A DNA stretch of 64,000 nucleotides from Pseudomonas chlororaphis (GCF_001921865.1 NZ_MSCT01000008.1:62001-126000), one strand, 5' to 3'. Numbered from the stretch's first letter, positions 52,799 to 62,139 are shown. Notes: generated by a model not told the origin, from the letters alone. Numbers and translations: made by a program.

Positions 52799-54505
52799 AT
52801 GCAGTCGATGGCGACGCCTTTGTGTGTGTTGATCGCCGAGGACGGTGCGAGCGACCGCATGCTGCTGTCGAGCATCGTCCGTCGCCAGGGCCACGAAGTG
52901 CTGACGGCCAGCGATGGCGCCGAGGCCGTGGAACTGTTCGCCAGGCAGCGTCCGCACTTGGTGCTGATGGACGCGATGATGCCGGTGATGGACGGTTTCG
53001 AAGCCGCCCGGCAGATCAAGCAACTGGCCGGCGAGTCGCTGGTGCCGATCATTTTCCTCACCTCGCTCACCGAGAGCGAGGCGTTGGCGCGCTGCCTGGA
53101 GGCCGGTGGTGACGACTTCCTGGCCAAACCCTATAGCCCGGTGATCCTGGCTGCCAAGATCAAGGCCATGGATCGATTGCGGCGCTTGCAGGAAACCGTG
53201 CTGCAACAGCGTGACCAGATCACCCAGCATCATGACTATCTGCTCAACGAGCAGCGGGTGGCCAAGGCGGTCTTCGACAAGGTGGCGCATTCCGGCTGCC
53301 TGAGCGCGCCGAATATCCGTTACCTGCAATCGCCGTACGCGCTGTTCAACGGCGATCTGCTCTTGGCCGCGTTCACCCCGGCGGGCGACATGCACGTCCT
53401 GCTGGGGGATTTCACCGGCCATGGATTGCCCGCGGCCGTGGGGGCGATGCCCCTGGCCGAGGTGTTCTACGGCATGACGGCGAAGGGCTATGGGCTGCCG
53501 GAAACGCTGCGCGAGATGAATGCCAAGCTCAAGCGGATCCTGCCAGTGGACATGTTCTGCTGCGCGACGCTGTTGTGCCTGAGCTTCCAGCGGCGGGCGG
53601 TGGAGGTCTGGAACGGCGGCATGCCGGACGGTTACCTGCATCGCCTGGCGAGCGGTGAGCGAGTGCCGCTGGTGGCGCGCCATTTGCCGTTGGGGGTGCT
53701 GGGCGCCGAGGCGTTCGACGACCGCACCGAAGTCTTGCCCATGGTTCCGGGCGACCGGGTTTTCCTGTTGTCCGATGGGGTGATCGAGACCTGCGACGCC
53801 AATGAGCAGTTGTTCGGCGTCCAGCGCCTGCAGCAAGTGTTTGCCGCCAATCGCGAGCCGGATCTGTTGTTCGAGGAGATCCAGCAGGCCCTGGGCGAGT
53901 TTCGTGGCCAGGCGCGGGACGATGTGAGCATGGTCGAGGTCAGCCTGCTCGAGGCCAGGGAATTGACGCCGCCGGCGCCGGTGTACTCCGACAGCGGACA
54001 ATCCTGCCCGTTGGACTGGTCGGTGAACTTCGAATATCGCGCCGCCACCCTCAAGCGCTTCAATCCCTTGCCTTATCTGTTGCAGCTGTTGCTCGAAGTG
54101 CATGGCCTGCGGGCGCAGAGCGGGGCGCTTTACAGTGTGCTGGCCGAGCTCTACTCCAATGCCCTGGAGCATGGGGTACTGGGCCTGGATTCGAGTCTCA
54201 AGCGCGATGCCCAGGGGTTTTCCCGTTATTACCGGGAGCGTGCCGCAAGGCTTGAGCAACTGCAGGATGGTTTTGTCCGGGTGCGCCTGCAGGTGGAGCC
54301 TCAAGGTGCTGGCGGGCGGCTGCTGATCCGCGTCGAAGACAGCGGTAACGGCTTCGATGTCGGGCGGGTCCTGGAACGGCCGGTGGATACCGATTGCCTC
54401 TCTGGGCGGGGAGTCAGTCTGATCCGCCAGCTCAGCCGGCGGGCCAGTTGGTCTGACGACGGTCGCAGCGCTTGCGTGGAGTTTTCCTGGGAGCCTCTGG
54501 CATAA
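52799..54505 (+). CDS. hsbR: Response regulator with PP2C phosphatase and HATPase domains, HsbR
   Basis: A 568-residue protein with a receiver domain (phospho-acceptor D58 in L-V-L-M-D-A-M-M-P). A PP2C/SpoIIE-type phosphatase follows (G-D-F-T-G-H-G-L-P-A-A near residue 203; R-D-D-V-S-M-V near 378), then a C-terminal anti-sigma kinase-like HATPase (Y-S-N-A-L-E-H-G; V-E-D-S-G-N-G-F). This is the HsbR layout: it phosphorylates or dephosphorylates HsbA under control of HptB. The start is uncertain: TTG 52790, ATG 52799 or ATG 52808, none with a good ribosome site, probably coupled to hsbA. Confidence 0.9.
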   Translation: MQSMATPLCVLIAEDGASDRMLLSSIVRRQGHEVLTASDGAEAVELFARQRPHLVLMDAMMPVMDGFEAARQIKQLAGESLVPIIFLTSLTESEALARCLEAGGDDFLAKPYSPVILAAKIKAMDRLRRLQETVLQQRDQITQHHDYLLNEQRVAKAVFDKVAHSGCLSAPNIRYLQSPYALFNGDLLLAAFTPAGDMHVLLGDFTGHGLPAAVGAMPLAEVFYGMTAKGYGLPETLREMNAKLKRILPVDMFCCATLLCLSFQRRAVEVWNGGMPDGYLHRLASGERVPLVARHLPLGVLGAEAFDDRTEVLPMVPGDRVFLLSDGVIETCDANEQLFGVQRLQQVFAANREPDLLFEEIQQALGEFRGQARDDVSMVEVSLLEARELTPPAPVYSDSGQSCPLDWSVNFEYRAATLKRFNPLPYLLQLLLEVHGLRAQSGALYSVLAELYSNALEHGVLGLDSSLKRDAQGFSRYYRERAARLEQLQDGFVRVRLQVEPQGAGGRLLIRVEDSGNGFDVGRVLERPVDTDCLSGRGVSLIRQLSRRASWSDDGRSACVEFSWEPLA

Positions 54506-54535
54506 TTCGCCGATTCTTGATCAAGGAGTGAGCAA

Positions 54536-54880
54536 GTGGCTGAGATTCATCTGGATCACGATGTGCTGAGCGCATTGCAGGAAGTCATGGAGGATGAGTA
54601 TCCACTGTTGCTCGACACCTTCCTTTGCGACTCCGAAGAGCGTTTGCGCCAGTTGCACAAGGTCGACGATCCCCGTCAACTTGTCGCCACCGCCCACAGT
54701 TTCAAGGGCAGCAGCAGCAATATGGGCGCGATTCGCCTGGCCGAGCTGTGCCATCAGTTGGAACAGCGTGCCAAGGATTCGTCGTTGCGGGGGATTGAGC
54801 AGTTGGTGGGCGAGATCGATGGCGAGTTCGCCATTGTCCGGCAGCTGTGCGAGCAGGAGCGTCAGCGTTTTCATTGCTGA
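54536..54880 (+). CDS. hptB: Histidine phosphotransfer protein HptB
   Basis: A 114-residue HPt protein with the phospho-accepting H54 in T-A-H-S-F-K-G-S-S. It would relay phosphate from hybrid sensor kinases to the HsbR receiver. The start is a GTG at 54536, seven bases after a perfect AAGGAG. It follows hsbR by 30 bases, completing the hsbA-hsbR-hptB set. Confidence 0.9.
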   Translation: MAEIHLDHDVLSALQEVMEDEYPLLLDTFLCDSEERLRQLHKVDDPRQLVATAHSFKGSSSNMGAIRLAELCHQLEQRAKDSSLRGIEQLVGEIDGEFAIVRQLCEQERQRFHC

Positions 54881-54921
54881 AGCCTGCCGCGATCGACGCT
54901 TTTTTCTCTGAGTCGGCAAAG

Positions 54922-54940
54922 CTGGCTCGACCCTTGCAGT
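54922..54940 (+). promoter_or_regulatory. Sigma-54 promoter of fliK
   Basis: CTGGCTCGACCCTTGCAGT holds GG (54924-54925), ten bases, GC (54936-54937), with TGGC and TTGCA. It is about 50 bases before the fliK ATG, so fliK is not dependent on read-through from hptB. Confidence 0.8.
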
Positions 54941-54988
54941 CAAGTCTCCCAACTGTACCTACGATCCCAGTGCAGCGGAGACCGTTTC

Positions 54989-56329
54989 ATGCCCCTTACC
55001 CCGAACATGCTGCTTCAGGCCGCTTCCCAGGCCAAGACTCCCGCGGCTTCCGCTACCCCCCAGGCCAGCGCTGCCGAGCCCGGGGACAAAGGCGCGAGCT
55101 TTGCCCGGGTGTTCGCCAAGGAAGCGTCGGGCAAGCCGCTGATTGCTGCCAACAGCCCGCTCAAACCGGCCCGCGACAAAGGCGCCGACGCCCCTGCCAA
55201 GGTGGATCAGGGCAAGGACAAAGCTGCCGCCCCCGCGCCGGCGGTTGCCGATAGCGGCAAAACCTTGCCTGCCGACAAGGCGGCAAGCAGCGACGACAAG
55301 GTTGCCGATGACGACAGCACCCGCAGCGATCAGCCGCTGGCCGACGGCACGGTTGTCGATCCGTCCGTCGATCCGGCGCTGATGCAGGCGACCCAGCCAG
55401 TGCCGTTGCCGGTCGAACCGGCAGCCGCCGCGCCGGAGCCAGCGCCGCAAGCGCAGCCGGTGGTCGCGGTGCTGGCCAATACCGCGGCCGCGGTGCCGGT
55501 CGATCCCGAGTTCGATCCCGAAGCCGACCCGCTGGATTCGCTGCCGGTGGTGCGCCTGGCCATGGAGCAGGGCGGCCATGTCTCGGCTTCCAGCCAGACG
55601 CCGAACAAGACCGCGCCGACGCTGGTGGCTGACGACGGACCAACTTCGGCGCAGACCTTCGCCAGCGGCATGGCCAACATGCTGGACCTGCAGGTGGACA
55701 AGGACAGCACCGATCAGGGCGGCGAAAAGGCCTTTGGCGGTTTGCTCGACGACGGTCTCAAGGACCTCAAGGGTGCTGCCAGCGATACCCGGGTCGATGA
55801 TTTCGCCAACCGCCTGGCGGCCCTGACCCAGGCGGCGACGCCCAAGACTGCCAACGCGATCCCGGTGAACCAGCCGCTGGCGATGCACCAGAGCGGCTGG
55901 ACCGAAGAGGTGGTGAATCGGGTCATGTACCTGTCGGCCGTCAATCTGAAGTCGGCCGATATCCAGTTGCAGCCGGCCGAGTTGGGGCGCCTGGACATCC
56001 GCGTGAACATGGTGCCGGACCAGCAGACCCAGGTGACGTTCATGAGTGCTCATGCCGGCGTGCGTGAAGCGCTCGAGGGGCAGATGTACCGCTTGCGCGA
56101 CATGTTCCAGCAACAAGGCATGGGGCAGGTGGACGTCAATGTCTCCGACCAGCGCAACTGGCAGGGTGGCCAGGAGCAGGCTCAGCAAGGGCAGCAGCGC
56201 AGCAGCGCCAGTACCAGCGGCGGGCGCCTGGACAGCAGCCTGGATGAAGAGCTGCCGCAGGGCGTCGCCGAAGTCGCCTCCGGCAGCCCGACGGTGATTG
56301 GTTCCAGCGCCGTCGACTATTACGCCTGA
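54989..56329 (+). CDS. fliK: Hook-length control protein FliK
   Basis: FliK is the secreted ruler that sets hook length and switches export specificity through FlhB. The 446-residue protein has a long Ala/Pro/Asp-rich, low-complexity N-terminal part. The conserved C-terminal core (about residues 300-390) includes L-Q-P-A-E-L-G-R-L-D-I-R-V. A terminator hairpin follows 25 bases after its stop. Confidence 0.95.
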   Translation: MPLTPNMLLQAASQAKTPAASATPQASAAEPGDKGASFARVFAKEASGKPLIAANSPLKPARDKGADAPAKVDQGKDKAAAPAPAVADSGKTLPADKAASSDDKVADDDSTRSDQPLADGTVVDPSVDPALMQATQPVPLPVEPAAAAPEPAPQAQPVVAVLANTAAAVPVDPEFDPEADPLDSLPVVRLAMEQGGHVSASSQTPNKTAPTLVADDGPTSAQTFASGMANMLDLQVDKDSTDQGGEKAFGGLLDDGLKDLKGAASDTRVDDFANRLAALTQAATPKTANAIPVNQPLAMHQSGWTEEVVNRVMYLSAVNLKSADIQLQPAELGRLDIRVNMVPDQQTQVTFMSAHAGVREALEGQMYRLRDMFQQQGMGQVDVNVSDQRNWQGGQEQAQQGQQRSSASTSGGRLDSSLDEELPQGVAEVASGSPTVIGSSAVDYYA

Positions 56330-56353
56330 CCCTCCAGGGGGCGTGTTGAAAAG

Positions 56354-56393
56354 AAGATCGCCAGTCGTGTGACGCCGCGGATGGCGATCTTTT
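56354..56393 (+). terminator. Terminator after fliK
   Basis: AAGATCGCCA (56354-56363) and TGGCGATCTT (56382-56391) form a perfect ten-base stem with an 18-base loop, ending in TTTT. Confidence 0.75.
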
Positions 56394-56434
56394 ACCTTGT
56401 GCCCCGAAATGCCTTCCTTCGGTTCCAGACAAAT

Positions 56435-56453
56435 CTGGCATAACACTTGCTCT
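56435..56453 (+). promoter_or_regulatory. Sigma-54 promoter of the fliL operon
   Basis: TCTGGCATAACACTTGCTC has GG at 56437-56438 and GC at 56449-56450, ten bases apart, with TGGCAT and TTGCT. It lies about 50 bases before fliL and just after the fliK terminator. Confidence 0.85.
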
Positions 56454-56501
56454 TGCCTTGCCGTGCGACTGTGAAAACCTGATTAGTGACGGATTATTGG
56501 C

Positions 56502-57005
56502 ATGGCGAAGAGCGAAGCAGCAGAGAAAACCCCCGCCGGGAAAGGCAAACTCAAGCTTATCCTCCTGATTGTCCTGGCCTTGGTGCTGGCGATCGGTGTG
56601 TCGGTCGGGGCAACCTGGTACTTCATGCACAGCAGTGCCCCGAGCAAGCCTGCCGAAGCGCCCGAGGCCGCGAGCAACGTCAAGCCGGCGGCTATCTATG
56701 AGCCCATGGCGCCGGCCTTCGTCGCCAACTACACGCAGAACGGCCGCCAGCGCTACATGCAGGTGAGCATCACCCTGCTGGCGCGCAACCAGGCCGACCT
56801 GGATGCGCTGAAAGTGCATATGCCGGTGATCCGCAACAACCTGGTCATGCTGTTCTCCGGCCAGAGCTTCGACACCCTGGCGACCCCGGTCGGCCAGGAA
56901 ATGCTGCGTCAGAAGGCCACCGCCAGCGTGCAGGAAGTGGCGCAGAAAGAGGTCGGCAAGGTGGTGGTCGAGCAGTTGCTCTTTACTAACTTCGTACTGC
57001 AGTAG
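56502..57005 (+). CDS. fliL: Flagellar basal body-associated protein FliL
   Basis: FliL is a single-pass inner-membrane protein that supports stator function. The 167-residue product has a short basic N-terminus, one membrane helix at about residues 17-40 (L-I-L-L-I-V-L-A-L-V-L-A), a Pro/Ala linker and a periplasmic FliL domain (Y-M-Q-V-S-I-T-L). First gene of fliLMNOPQR-flhB. Confidence 0.96.
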   Translation: MAKSEAAEKTPAGKGKLKLILLIVLALVLAIGVSVGATWYFMHSSAPSKPAEAPEAASNVKPAAIYEPMAPAFVANYTQNGRQRYMQVSITLLARNQADLDALKVHMPVIRNNLVMLFSGQSFDTLATPVGQEMLRQKATASVQEVAQKEVGKVVVEQLLFTNFVLQ

Positions 57006-57014
57006 GAACACGAC

Positions 57015-57983
57015 ATGGCCGTGCAGGACCTGCTGTCCCAGGATGAGATCGACGCGCTGCTGCATGGCGTCGATGACGGTCTGGTACAGACCGAACACGC
57101 CGCCGAGCCCGGCAGCGTCAAAAGCTATGACTTGACCAGCCAGGATCGCATCGTCCGCGGACGCATGCCGACCCTGGAGATGATCAACGAACGTTTTGCC
57201 CGCTACACCCGCATCAGCATGTTCAACATGCTGCGCCGTTCGGCGGACGTGGCGGTGGGCGGCGTACAGGTAATGAAGTTCGGCGAATACGTGCACTCGC
57301 TGTACGTGCCGACCAGCCTCAACCTGGTGAAGATCAAGCCGCTGCGCGGTACCGCGTTGTTCATCCTCGACGCCAAGCTGGTGTTCAAGCTGGTGGACAA
57401 CTTCTTCGGCGGCGACGGTCGTCACGCGAAGATCGAAGGCCGTGAGTTCACCCCCACCGAACTGCGCGTGGTACGCATGGTGCTGGAGCAGGCCTTCGTC
57501 GACCTGAAGGAAGCCTGGCAGGCGATCATGGAGGTCAACTTCGAGTACATAAACTCCGAAGTCAACCCGGCCATGGCCAACATCGTCGGGCCTAGCGAGG
57601 CGATCGTGGTCTCGACTTTCCATATCGAGCTCGACGGTGGCGGCGGCGACCTGCACGTGACCATGCCGTACTCGATGATCGAGCCGATCCGCGAAATGCT
57701 CGACGCTGGCTTCCAGTCCGACCTGGACGACCAGGACGAGCGCTGGAGCAAGGCTCTGCGCGAAGACCTGCTGGACGTGGCGGTGCCGCTGAACGCCACG
57801 GTCGCGCGCCGACAGCTGCGCCTGCGGGACATCCTGCACATGCAGCCTGGCGATGTGATCCCGGTGGAGTTGCCGGAAGACATGATCATGCGCGCCAACG
57901 GCGTGCCGTCGTTCAAGGTCAAGCTCGGTTCGCACAAGGGCAACCTGGCCCTGCAAGTGATCGAGCCGATCGAGCGCCGTTGA
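57015..57983 (+). CDS. fliM: Flagellar motor switch protein FliM
   Basis: FliM forms the middle of the C-ring and binds CheY-P. The 322-residue protein starts with the CheY-binding peptide (L-L-S-Q-D-E-I-D-A-L-L), contains the G-G-xG-type FliG contact region and ends in a SpoA domain. It follows fliL by nine bases. Confidence 0.98.
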   Translation: MAVQDLLSQDEIDALLHGVDDGLVQTEHAAEPGSVKSYDLTSQDRIVRGRMPTLEMINERFARYTRISMFNMLRRSADVAVGGVQVMKFGEYVHSLYVPTSLNLVKIKPLRGTALFILDAKLVFKLVDNFFGGDGRHAKIEGREFTPTELRVVRMVLEQAFVDLKEAWQAIMEVNFEYINSEVNPAMANIVGPSEAIVVSTFHIELDGGGGDLHVTMPYSMIEPIREMLDAGFQSDLDDQDERWSKALREDLLDVAVPLNATVARRQLRLRDILHMQPGDVIPVELPEDMIMRANGVPSFKVKLGSHKGNLALQVIEPIERR

Positions 57984-58037
57984 GCGGCGTTGTTATGAAT
58001 TCGCTTTGTTAATGATTTTTTGCCTGCCGAGGACAAC

Positions 58038-58505
58038 ATGGCTGACGAACACGAAATGACTTCCGCAGAAGACCAGGCCCTGGCTGACGAGTGGGCGGCT
58101 GCGCTGGAAGAAACCGGCGACGCCGGCCAAAGCGATATCGATGCCTTGCTGGCGGCCGACGCGGCCAGTGCCCCGGCGTCCAATCGCCTGCCGATGGAAG
58201 AGTTCGGCAGCGTGCCGAAGAACAACGATCCGGTGACCCTCGACGGTCCGAACCTGGATGTGATCCTGGATATCCCGGTTTCGATCTCCATGGAAGTCGG
58301 CAGCACCGACATCAATATTCGCAACTTGCTGCAGCTCAACCAGGGTTCGGTGATCGAACTCGATCGCCTGGCTGGCGAGCCGCTGGACGTATTGGTCAAC
58401 GGCACGCTGATCGCCCATGGCGAAGTGGTGGTGGTCAACGAAAAGTTCGGCATCCGCCTGACTGACGTGATCAGCCCGAGCGAACGCATCAAGAAGCTGC
58501 GCTAA
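58038..58505 (+). CDS. fliN: Flagellar motor switch protein FliN
   Basis: FliN forms the lower C-ring and binds FliH. The 155-residue protein has an acidic N-terminal extension followed by a SpoA domain (L-D-V-I-L-D-I-P-V-S-I-S-M-E-V-G; I-R-L-T-D-V-I-S). I use the ATG at 58038 after GAGGA; a TTG-initiated frame begins six codons earlier. Its TAA is directly followed by the fliO GTG. Confidence 0.97.
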   Translation: MADEHEMTSAEDQALADEWAAALEETGDAGQSDIDALLAADAASAPASNRLPMEEFGSVPKNNDPVTLDGPNLDVILDIPVSISMEVGSTDINIRNLLQLNQGSVIELDRLAGEPLDVLVNGTLIAHGEVVVVNEKFGIRLTDVISPSERIKKLR

Positions 58506-58943
58506 GTGAAAAAGCCACTCGCGCTGTTCCTGGCCTGGCCACTCTGGGTCCAGGCCGCCGAGCCGGTAGCCGGCAATGCTGCGGCCGTGGTCGGCAGCAG
58601 CGGCGTGGCCGGGCAATTGACCCAGCTGCTGTTGGGTTTGTTGCTGGTGGTGGGGTTGATCTTCTTCCTGGCCTGGTTGTTGCGCCGGGTGCAGCAGGCG
58701 GGGCCGGCCGGCAAGGGCCAGGTCATCGAGCTGATCGGTTCGCGAGCGCTCGGCCCGCGCGACCGGCTGGTGCTGGTGCAGGTCGGTAACGAACAGATTC
58801 TGCTCGGCCTGACGCCGGGCACCATCACCCCATTGCACGTGCTCAAGGAGCCGGTGCAAGTACCGAGCGCCGATCCGGCGACTCCGGAGTTTGCCCAGCG
58901 CCTGATGGAACTGCTGGGCAAGGATCAGAAGGAAAAGAAGTAA
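58506..58943 (+). CDS. fliO: Flagellar biosynthesis protein FliO
   Basis: FliO is a membrane protein that assists assembly of the FliP ring. The 145-residue product begins with a GTG, has an N-terminal hydrophobic segment and a membrane helix at about residues 38-58 ([13 protein letters not shown]). The short cytoplasmic FliO domain ([14 protein letters not shown]) follows. TAATG overlap couples it to fliP. Confidence 0.93.
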   Translation: MKKPLALFLAWPLWVQAAEPVAGNAAAVVGSSGVAGQLTQLLLGLLLVVGLIFFLAWLLRRVQQAGPAGKGQVIELIGSRALGPRDRLVLVQVGNEQILLGLTPGTITPLHVLKEPVQVPSADPATPEFAQRLMELLGKDQKEKK

Positions 58944-59692
58944 TGCCCTTGCGCATCCTCTTGACGTTGGCCCTGATGCTGGCGGCGCCACTGGCGCTGG
59001 CGGCCGACCCGTTGTCGATCCCGGCGATCACCCTCGGCACCAATGCCGACGGCCAGCAGGAATATTCGGTCAGCCTGCAGATCCTGCTGATCATGACCGC
59101 GCTGAGCTTCATCCCGGCGTTCGTCATGCTGATGACCAGCTTCACTCGGATCATCATCGTCTTCTCGATCCTGCGCCAGGCCCTGGGCCTGCAGCAGACG
59201 CCGTCGAACCAGATTCTCACCGGCATGGCGCTGTTCCTGACGATGTTCATCATGGCGCCGGTATTCGACCGGGTGAACCAGGATGCCTTGCAGCCGTACC
59301 TGGCGGAGAAACTCACGGCCCAGGATGCAGTGGCCAAGGCCCAGGTGCCGATCAAGGACTTCATGCTGGCGCAGACCCGCAGCAGCGACCTGGACCTGTT
59401 CATGCGCCTGTCCAAGCGCACCGACATCGCCACGCCGGACCAGGCGCCGCTGACGATCCTGGTGCCGGCCTTCGTCACTTCGGAGCTGAAGACCGCGTTC
59501 CAGATCGGTTTCATGATCTTCATTCCGTTCCTGATCATCGACCTGGTGGTCGCCAGCGTGCTGATGGCCATGGGCATGATGATGCTGTCGCCGCTGATCA
59601 TTTCCCTGCCGTTCAAGATCATGCTGTTCGTCCTGGTGGACGGCTGGGCCCTGATCATCGGTACCCTGGCGGGCAGTTTCGGCGGTGTTTAA
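58943..59692 (+). CDS. fliP: Flagellar export gate protein FliP
   Basis: FliP, with FliQ and FliR, forms the export gate inside the MS-ring. The 249-residue protein has a cleavable signal peptide ([10 protein letters not shown], cut near A-L-A). The family membrane segments follow, with [10 protein letters not shown] near residue 67 and M-G-M-M-M-L-S-P. Normal length and order. Confidence 0.98.
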   Translation: MPLRILLTLALMLAAPLALAADPLSIPAITLGTNADGQQEYSVSLQILLIMTALSFIPAFVMLMTSFTRIIIVFSILRQALGLQQTPSNQILTGMALFLTMFIMAPVFDRVNQDALQPYLAEKLTAQDAVAKAQVPIKDFMLAQTRSSDLDLFMRLSKRTDIATPDQAPLTILVPAFVTSELKTAFQIGFMIFIPFLIIDLVVASVLMAMGMMMLSPLIISLPFKIMLFVLVDGWALIIGTLAGSFGGV

Positions 59693-59716
59693 AACCTTGT
59701 TGGCGGGTGGCGCGCA

Positions 59717-59986
59717 ATGACTCCTGAAGTTGCAGTAGACCTGTTTCGCGAAGCGCTCTGGCTGACCACCATGATGGTCGCCATCCTGGTGGTCCCCAGC
59801 CTGCTGGTGGGGTTGCTGGTGGCGATGTTCCAGGCCGCGACCCAGATCAACGAACAGACCCTGAGCTTCCTGCCGCGCCTGCTGGTGATGCTGGTGACGC
59901 TGATCGTCGCCGGTCCCTGGCTGGTGCAAACCTTCATGGAATACATCCTGCAGTTGTACGGCAGTATTCCGCAGTTGATCGGCTGA
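59717..59986 (+). CDS. fliQ: Flagellar export gate protein FliQ
   Basis: An 89-residue protein with two membrane helices (T-T-M-M-V-A-I-L-V-V and L-L-V-M-L-V-T-L-I-V-A). It carries the family motif A-A-T-Q-I-N-E-Q-T-L between them. It sits between fliP and fliR, three bases before the latter. Confidence 0.98.
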   Translation: MTPEVAVDLFREALWLTTMMVAILVVPSLLVGLLVAMFQAATQINEQTLSFLPRLLVMLVTLIVAGPWLVQTFMEYILQLYGSIPQLIG

Positions 59987-59989
59987 ACC

Positions 59990-60772
59990 ATGTCTCTGCT
60001 GGCGCTCACCGACGCGCAGATCAGCACCTGGGTCGGCACCTTCATGCTGCCGCTGTTCCGGATCGGCGCGGTACTGATGACCATGCCGGTCTTCGGTACG
60101 AGCCTGGTGCCGACCCGCATCCGCCTGTATTTCGCCCTGGCCATCACCGTGGTCGTGGCGCCGTCGCTGCCGCCCCTGCCGGCGGTCAATCCGCTGGACC
60201 TGAGCGGGCTGTTGCTGATCGCCGAACAGATCATCATCGGCGCCTTGTTCGGCTTCTCCTTGCAGCTGTTTTTCCAGGCCTTCGTGATTGCCGGGCAAAT
60301 CATTTCGATCCAGATGGGCATGGGGTTCGCCTCCATGGTCGACCCCACCAACGGCGTGTCGACGGCGGTGATCGGGCAGTTCCTGACCATGCTGGTGACC
60401 TTGCTGTTCCTGGGCATGAACGGTCATCTGGTGGTCTTCGAAGTGCTTATCGAGAGTTTCACCACCCTGCCGGTAGGCAGTGCAATGCTGGTGAATCACT
60501 TCTGGGAAGTGGCCGGCAAGCTCGGCTGGGTGCTGGGCGCCGCGTTGTTGCTGGTATTGCCGGCGATCACCGCGTTGCTGGTGGTGAATATCGCGTTTGG
60601 CGTGATGACTCGCGCGGCGCCGCAGTTGAACATCTTCTCCATCGGCTTTCCGCTGACCCTGGTGCTGGGCATGCTGATTTTCTGGATCAGCCTGGGCGAC
60701 ATTCTCAATCAGTACCAGCCGCTGGCCGTTCAGGCCCTGCAGCTGTTGCGCGACATGGCGCAGGCGCGGTGA
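59990..60772 (+). CDS. fliR: Flagellar export gate protein FliR
   Basis: A 260-residue polytopic inner-membrane protein of the export gate. Family strings include F-R-I-G-A-V-L-M-T-M-P-V-F and G-Q-I-I-S-I-Q-M-G-M-G-F. It ends three bases before the flhB ATG. Confidence 0.98.
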   Translation: MSLLALTDAQISTWVGTFMLPLFRIGAVLMTMPVFGTSLVPTRIRLYFALAITVVVAPSLPPLPAVNPLDLSGLLLIAEQIIIGALFGFSLQLFFQAFVIAGQIISIQMGMGFASMVDPTNGVSTAVIGQFLTMLVTLLFLGMNGHLVVFEVLIESFTTLPVGSAMLVNHFWEVAGKLGWVLGAALLLVLPAITALLVVNIAFGVMTRAAPQLNIFSIGFPLTLVLGMLIFWISLGDILNQYQPLAVQALQLLRDMAQAR

Positions 60773-60775
60773 GCC

Positions 60776-61912
60776 ATGGCTGAGAGCGAGAGCGGTCAGG
60801 ACAAGACAGAAGACCCCACGGAGAAACGCAAGAAGGACTCCCGGGAGAAGGGCGAGATTGCGCGCTCCAAGGAGCTCAACACCCTGGCGATCATGATGAT
60901 CGGGGCGGCCGGCCTGCTGATCTACGGGGCGGGGGTGGCGCGCGACCTGCTGGAGATCATGCGGCTGAATTTCTCCCTGCCGCGCGAGGTGTTGCTGAGC
61001 CCCGGCGCCATGGGGCTGTATCTGTTGCATTCGGGCAAGATTGCGATTCTCGGCGCGATGCCGATTCTGATTCCCCTGGTGCTGGCCGCGCTGATCGGCC
61101 CCATCTCCTTGGGCGGCTGGTTGTTTTCAAGCAAGACCCTGGCGCCCAAGTTCAGCCGCATGAACCCGCTCAACGGGCTCAAGCGCATGGTTTCCCCAAC
61201 CTCGCTGATCGAGCTGCTCAAGGCTTTCGCCAAGTTCGTGGTGATCCTTTTCGTGGCGCTGTCGGTGCTGTCTGCGGATATCGACGACCTGCTGCAGATC
61301 GCCCATGAACCCCTGGAACGGGCGATTGCCCACAGCGTCGAGCTGGTGGCCTGGAGCACCTTGTGGATGGCGTGCGGGCTGATCCTGATCGCCGCGGTGG
61401 ACGTGCCGGTGCAGCTGTACCAGAGCTACAAGAAGCTGCTGATGACCAAGCAGGAAGTGCGCGACGAGTACAAGGAGCAGGAAGGGCGTCCGGAGGTCAA
61501 GCAGCGGATCCGCCAGACGCAGCGCGAGATGTCGCAGCGGCGGATGATGGCGGCGATTCCCGAGGCGGACGTGGTCATCACCAACCCGACCCACTACGCC
61601 GTGGCGCTCAAGTACGACGCCGAGAAGGGCGGGGCGCCGGTCTTGCTGGCCAAGGGCAGCGATTTCCTGGCGCTGAAGATCCGCGAGATCGCGGTGGCCA
61701 ACGATGTGCTGTTGCTGGAATCGCCGGCGCTGGCGCGTTCGATCTACTACTCCACCGAGCTTGAGCAGGAAATTCCCGCCGGGCTTTACCTGGCCGTGGC
61801 CCAGGTACTGGCCTACGTCTATCAGATCCGCCAGCACCGGGCCGGCAAGGGCAAGCGCCCCGATCCGCTCAAGGATCTGCCGATCCCGCCGGATTTGCGT
61901 CGCGACTCTTGA
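60776..61912 (+). CDS. flhB: Export specificity switch protein FlhB
   Basis: FlhB switches export from hook to filament substrates after self-cleavage. The 378-residue protein has four membrane helices in its N-terminal half and a cytoplasmic domain containing the cleavage motif N-P-T-H at residues 270-273 (cut between N and P). An REP-type repeat follows the stop, separating it from flhA. Confidence 0.98.
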   Translation: MAESESGQDKTEDPTEKRKKDSREKGEIARSKELNTLAIMMIGAAGLLIYGAGVARDLLEIMRLNFSLPREVLLSPGAMGLYLLHSGKIAILGAMPILIPLVLAALIGPISLGGWLFSSKTLAPKFSRMNPLNGLKRMVSPTSLIELLKAFAKFVVILFVALSVLSADIDDLLQIAHEPLERAIAHSVELVAWSTLWMACGLILIAAVDVPVQLYQSYKKLLMTKQEVRDEYKEQEGRPEVKQRIRQTQREMSQRRMMAAIPEADVVITNPTHYAVALKYDAEKGGAPVLLAKGSDFLALKIREIAVANDVLLLESPALARSIYYSTELEQEIPAGLYLAVAQVLAYVYQIRQHRAGKGKRPDPLKDLPIPPDLRRDS

Positions 61913-61926
61913 GTCGGCGTTCGCCG

Positions 61927-61990
61927 TCGCGAGCAAGCTCGCTCCTGCACAGGGAGCGAGGTCGTTCTGTAGGTGCGAGCTTGCTCGCGA
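61927..61990. repeat. REP element between flhB and flhA
   Basis: TCGCGAGCAAGCTCGCTCC (61927-61945) is mirrored by GTGCGAGCTTGCTCGCGA (61973-61990). This is the classic Pseudomonas fluorescens-group REP half-site pair, forming an imperfect stem of about 22 bases. It lies 15 bases after the flhB stop and may act as terminator or mRNA stabiliser. Confidence 0.88.
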
Positions 61991-62061
61991 TAGCGTTGAA
62001 AACGCGTCTCGAAATCAGTAGTGGCGCAGTGCCATAAAACAGTTTGTGCTTCAGGCCAAAG

Positions 62062-62080
62062 TTGGAAGGCTTCTTGCAAT
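62062..62080 (+). promoter_or_regulatory. Sigma-54 promoter of flhA
   Basis: TTGGAAGGCTTCTTGCAAT: GG at 62064-62065, ten bases, GC at 62076-62077, with a consensus TTGCAA -12. The leader to the flhA GTG is about 50 bases. flhA being a FleQ/sigma-54 target in Pseudomonas agrees. Confidence 0.8.
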
Positions 62081-62139
62081 ACCCGCCCTGCGTCGCCTCC
62101 AGGCGTCAAAAGTTTGCTTCAAGGGAACGGGGAAAACCG

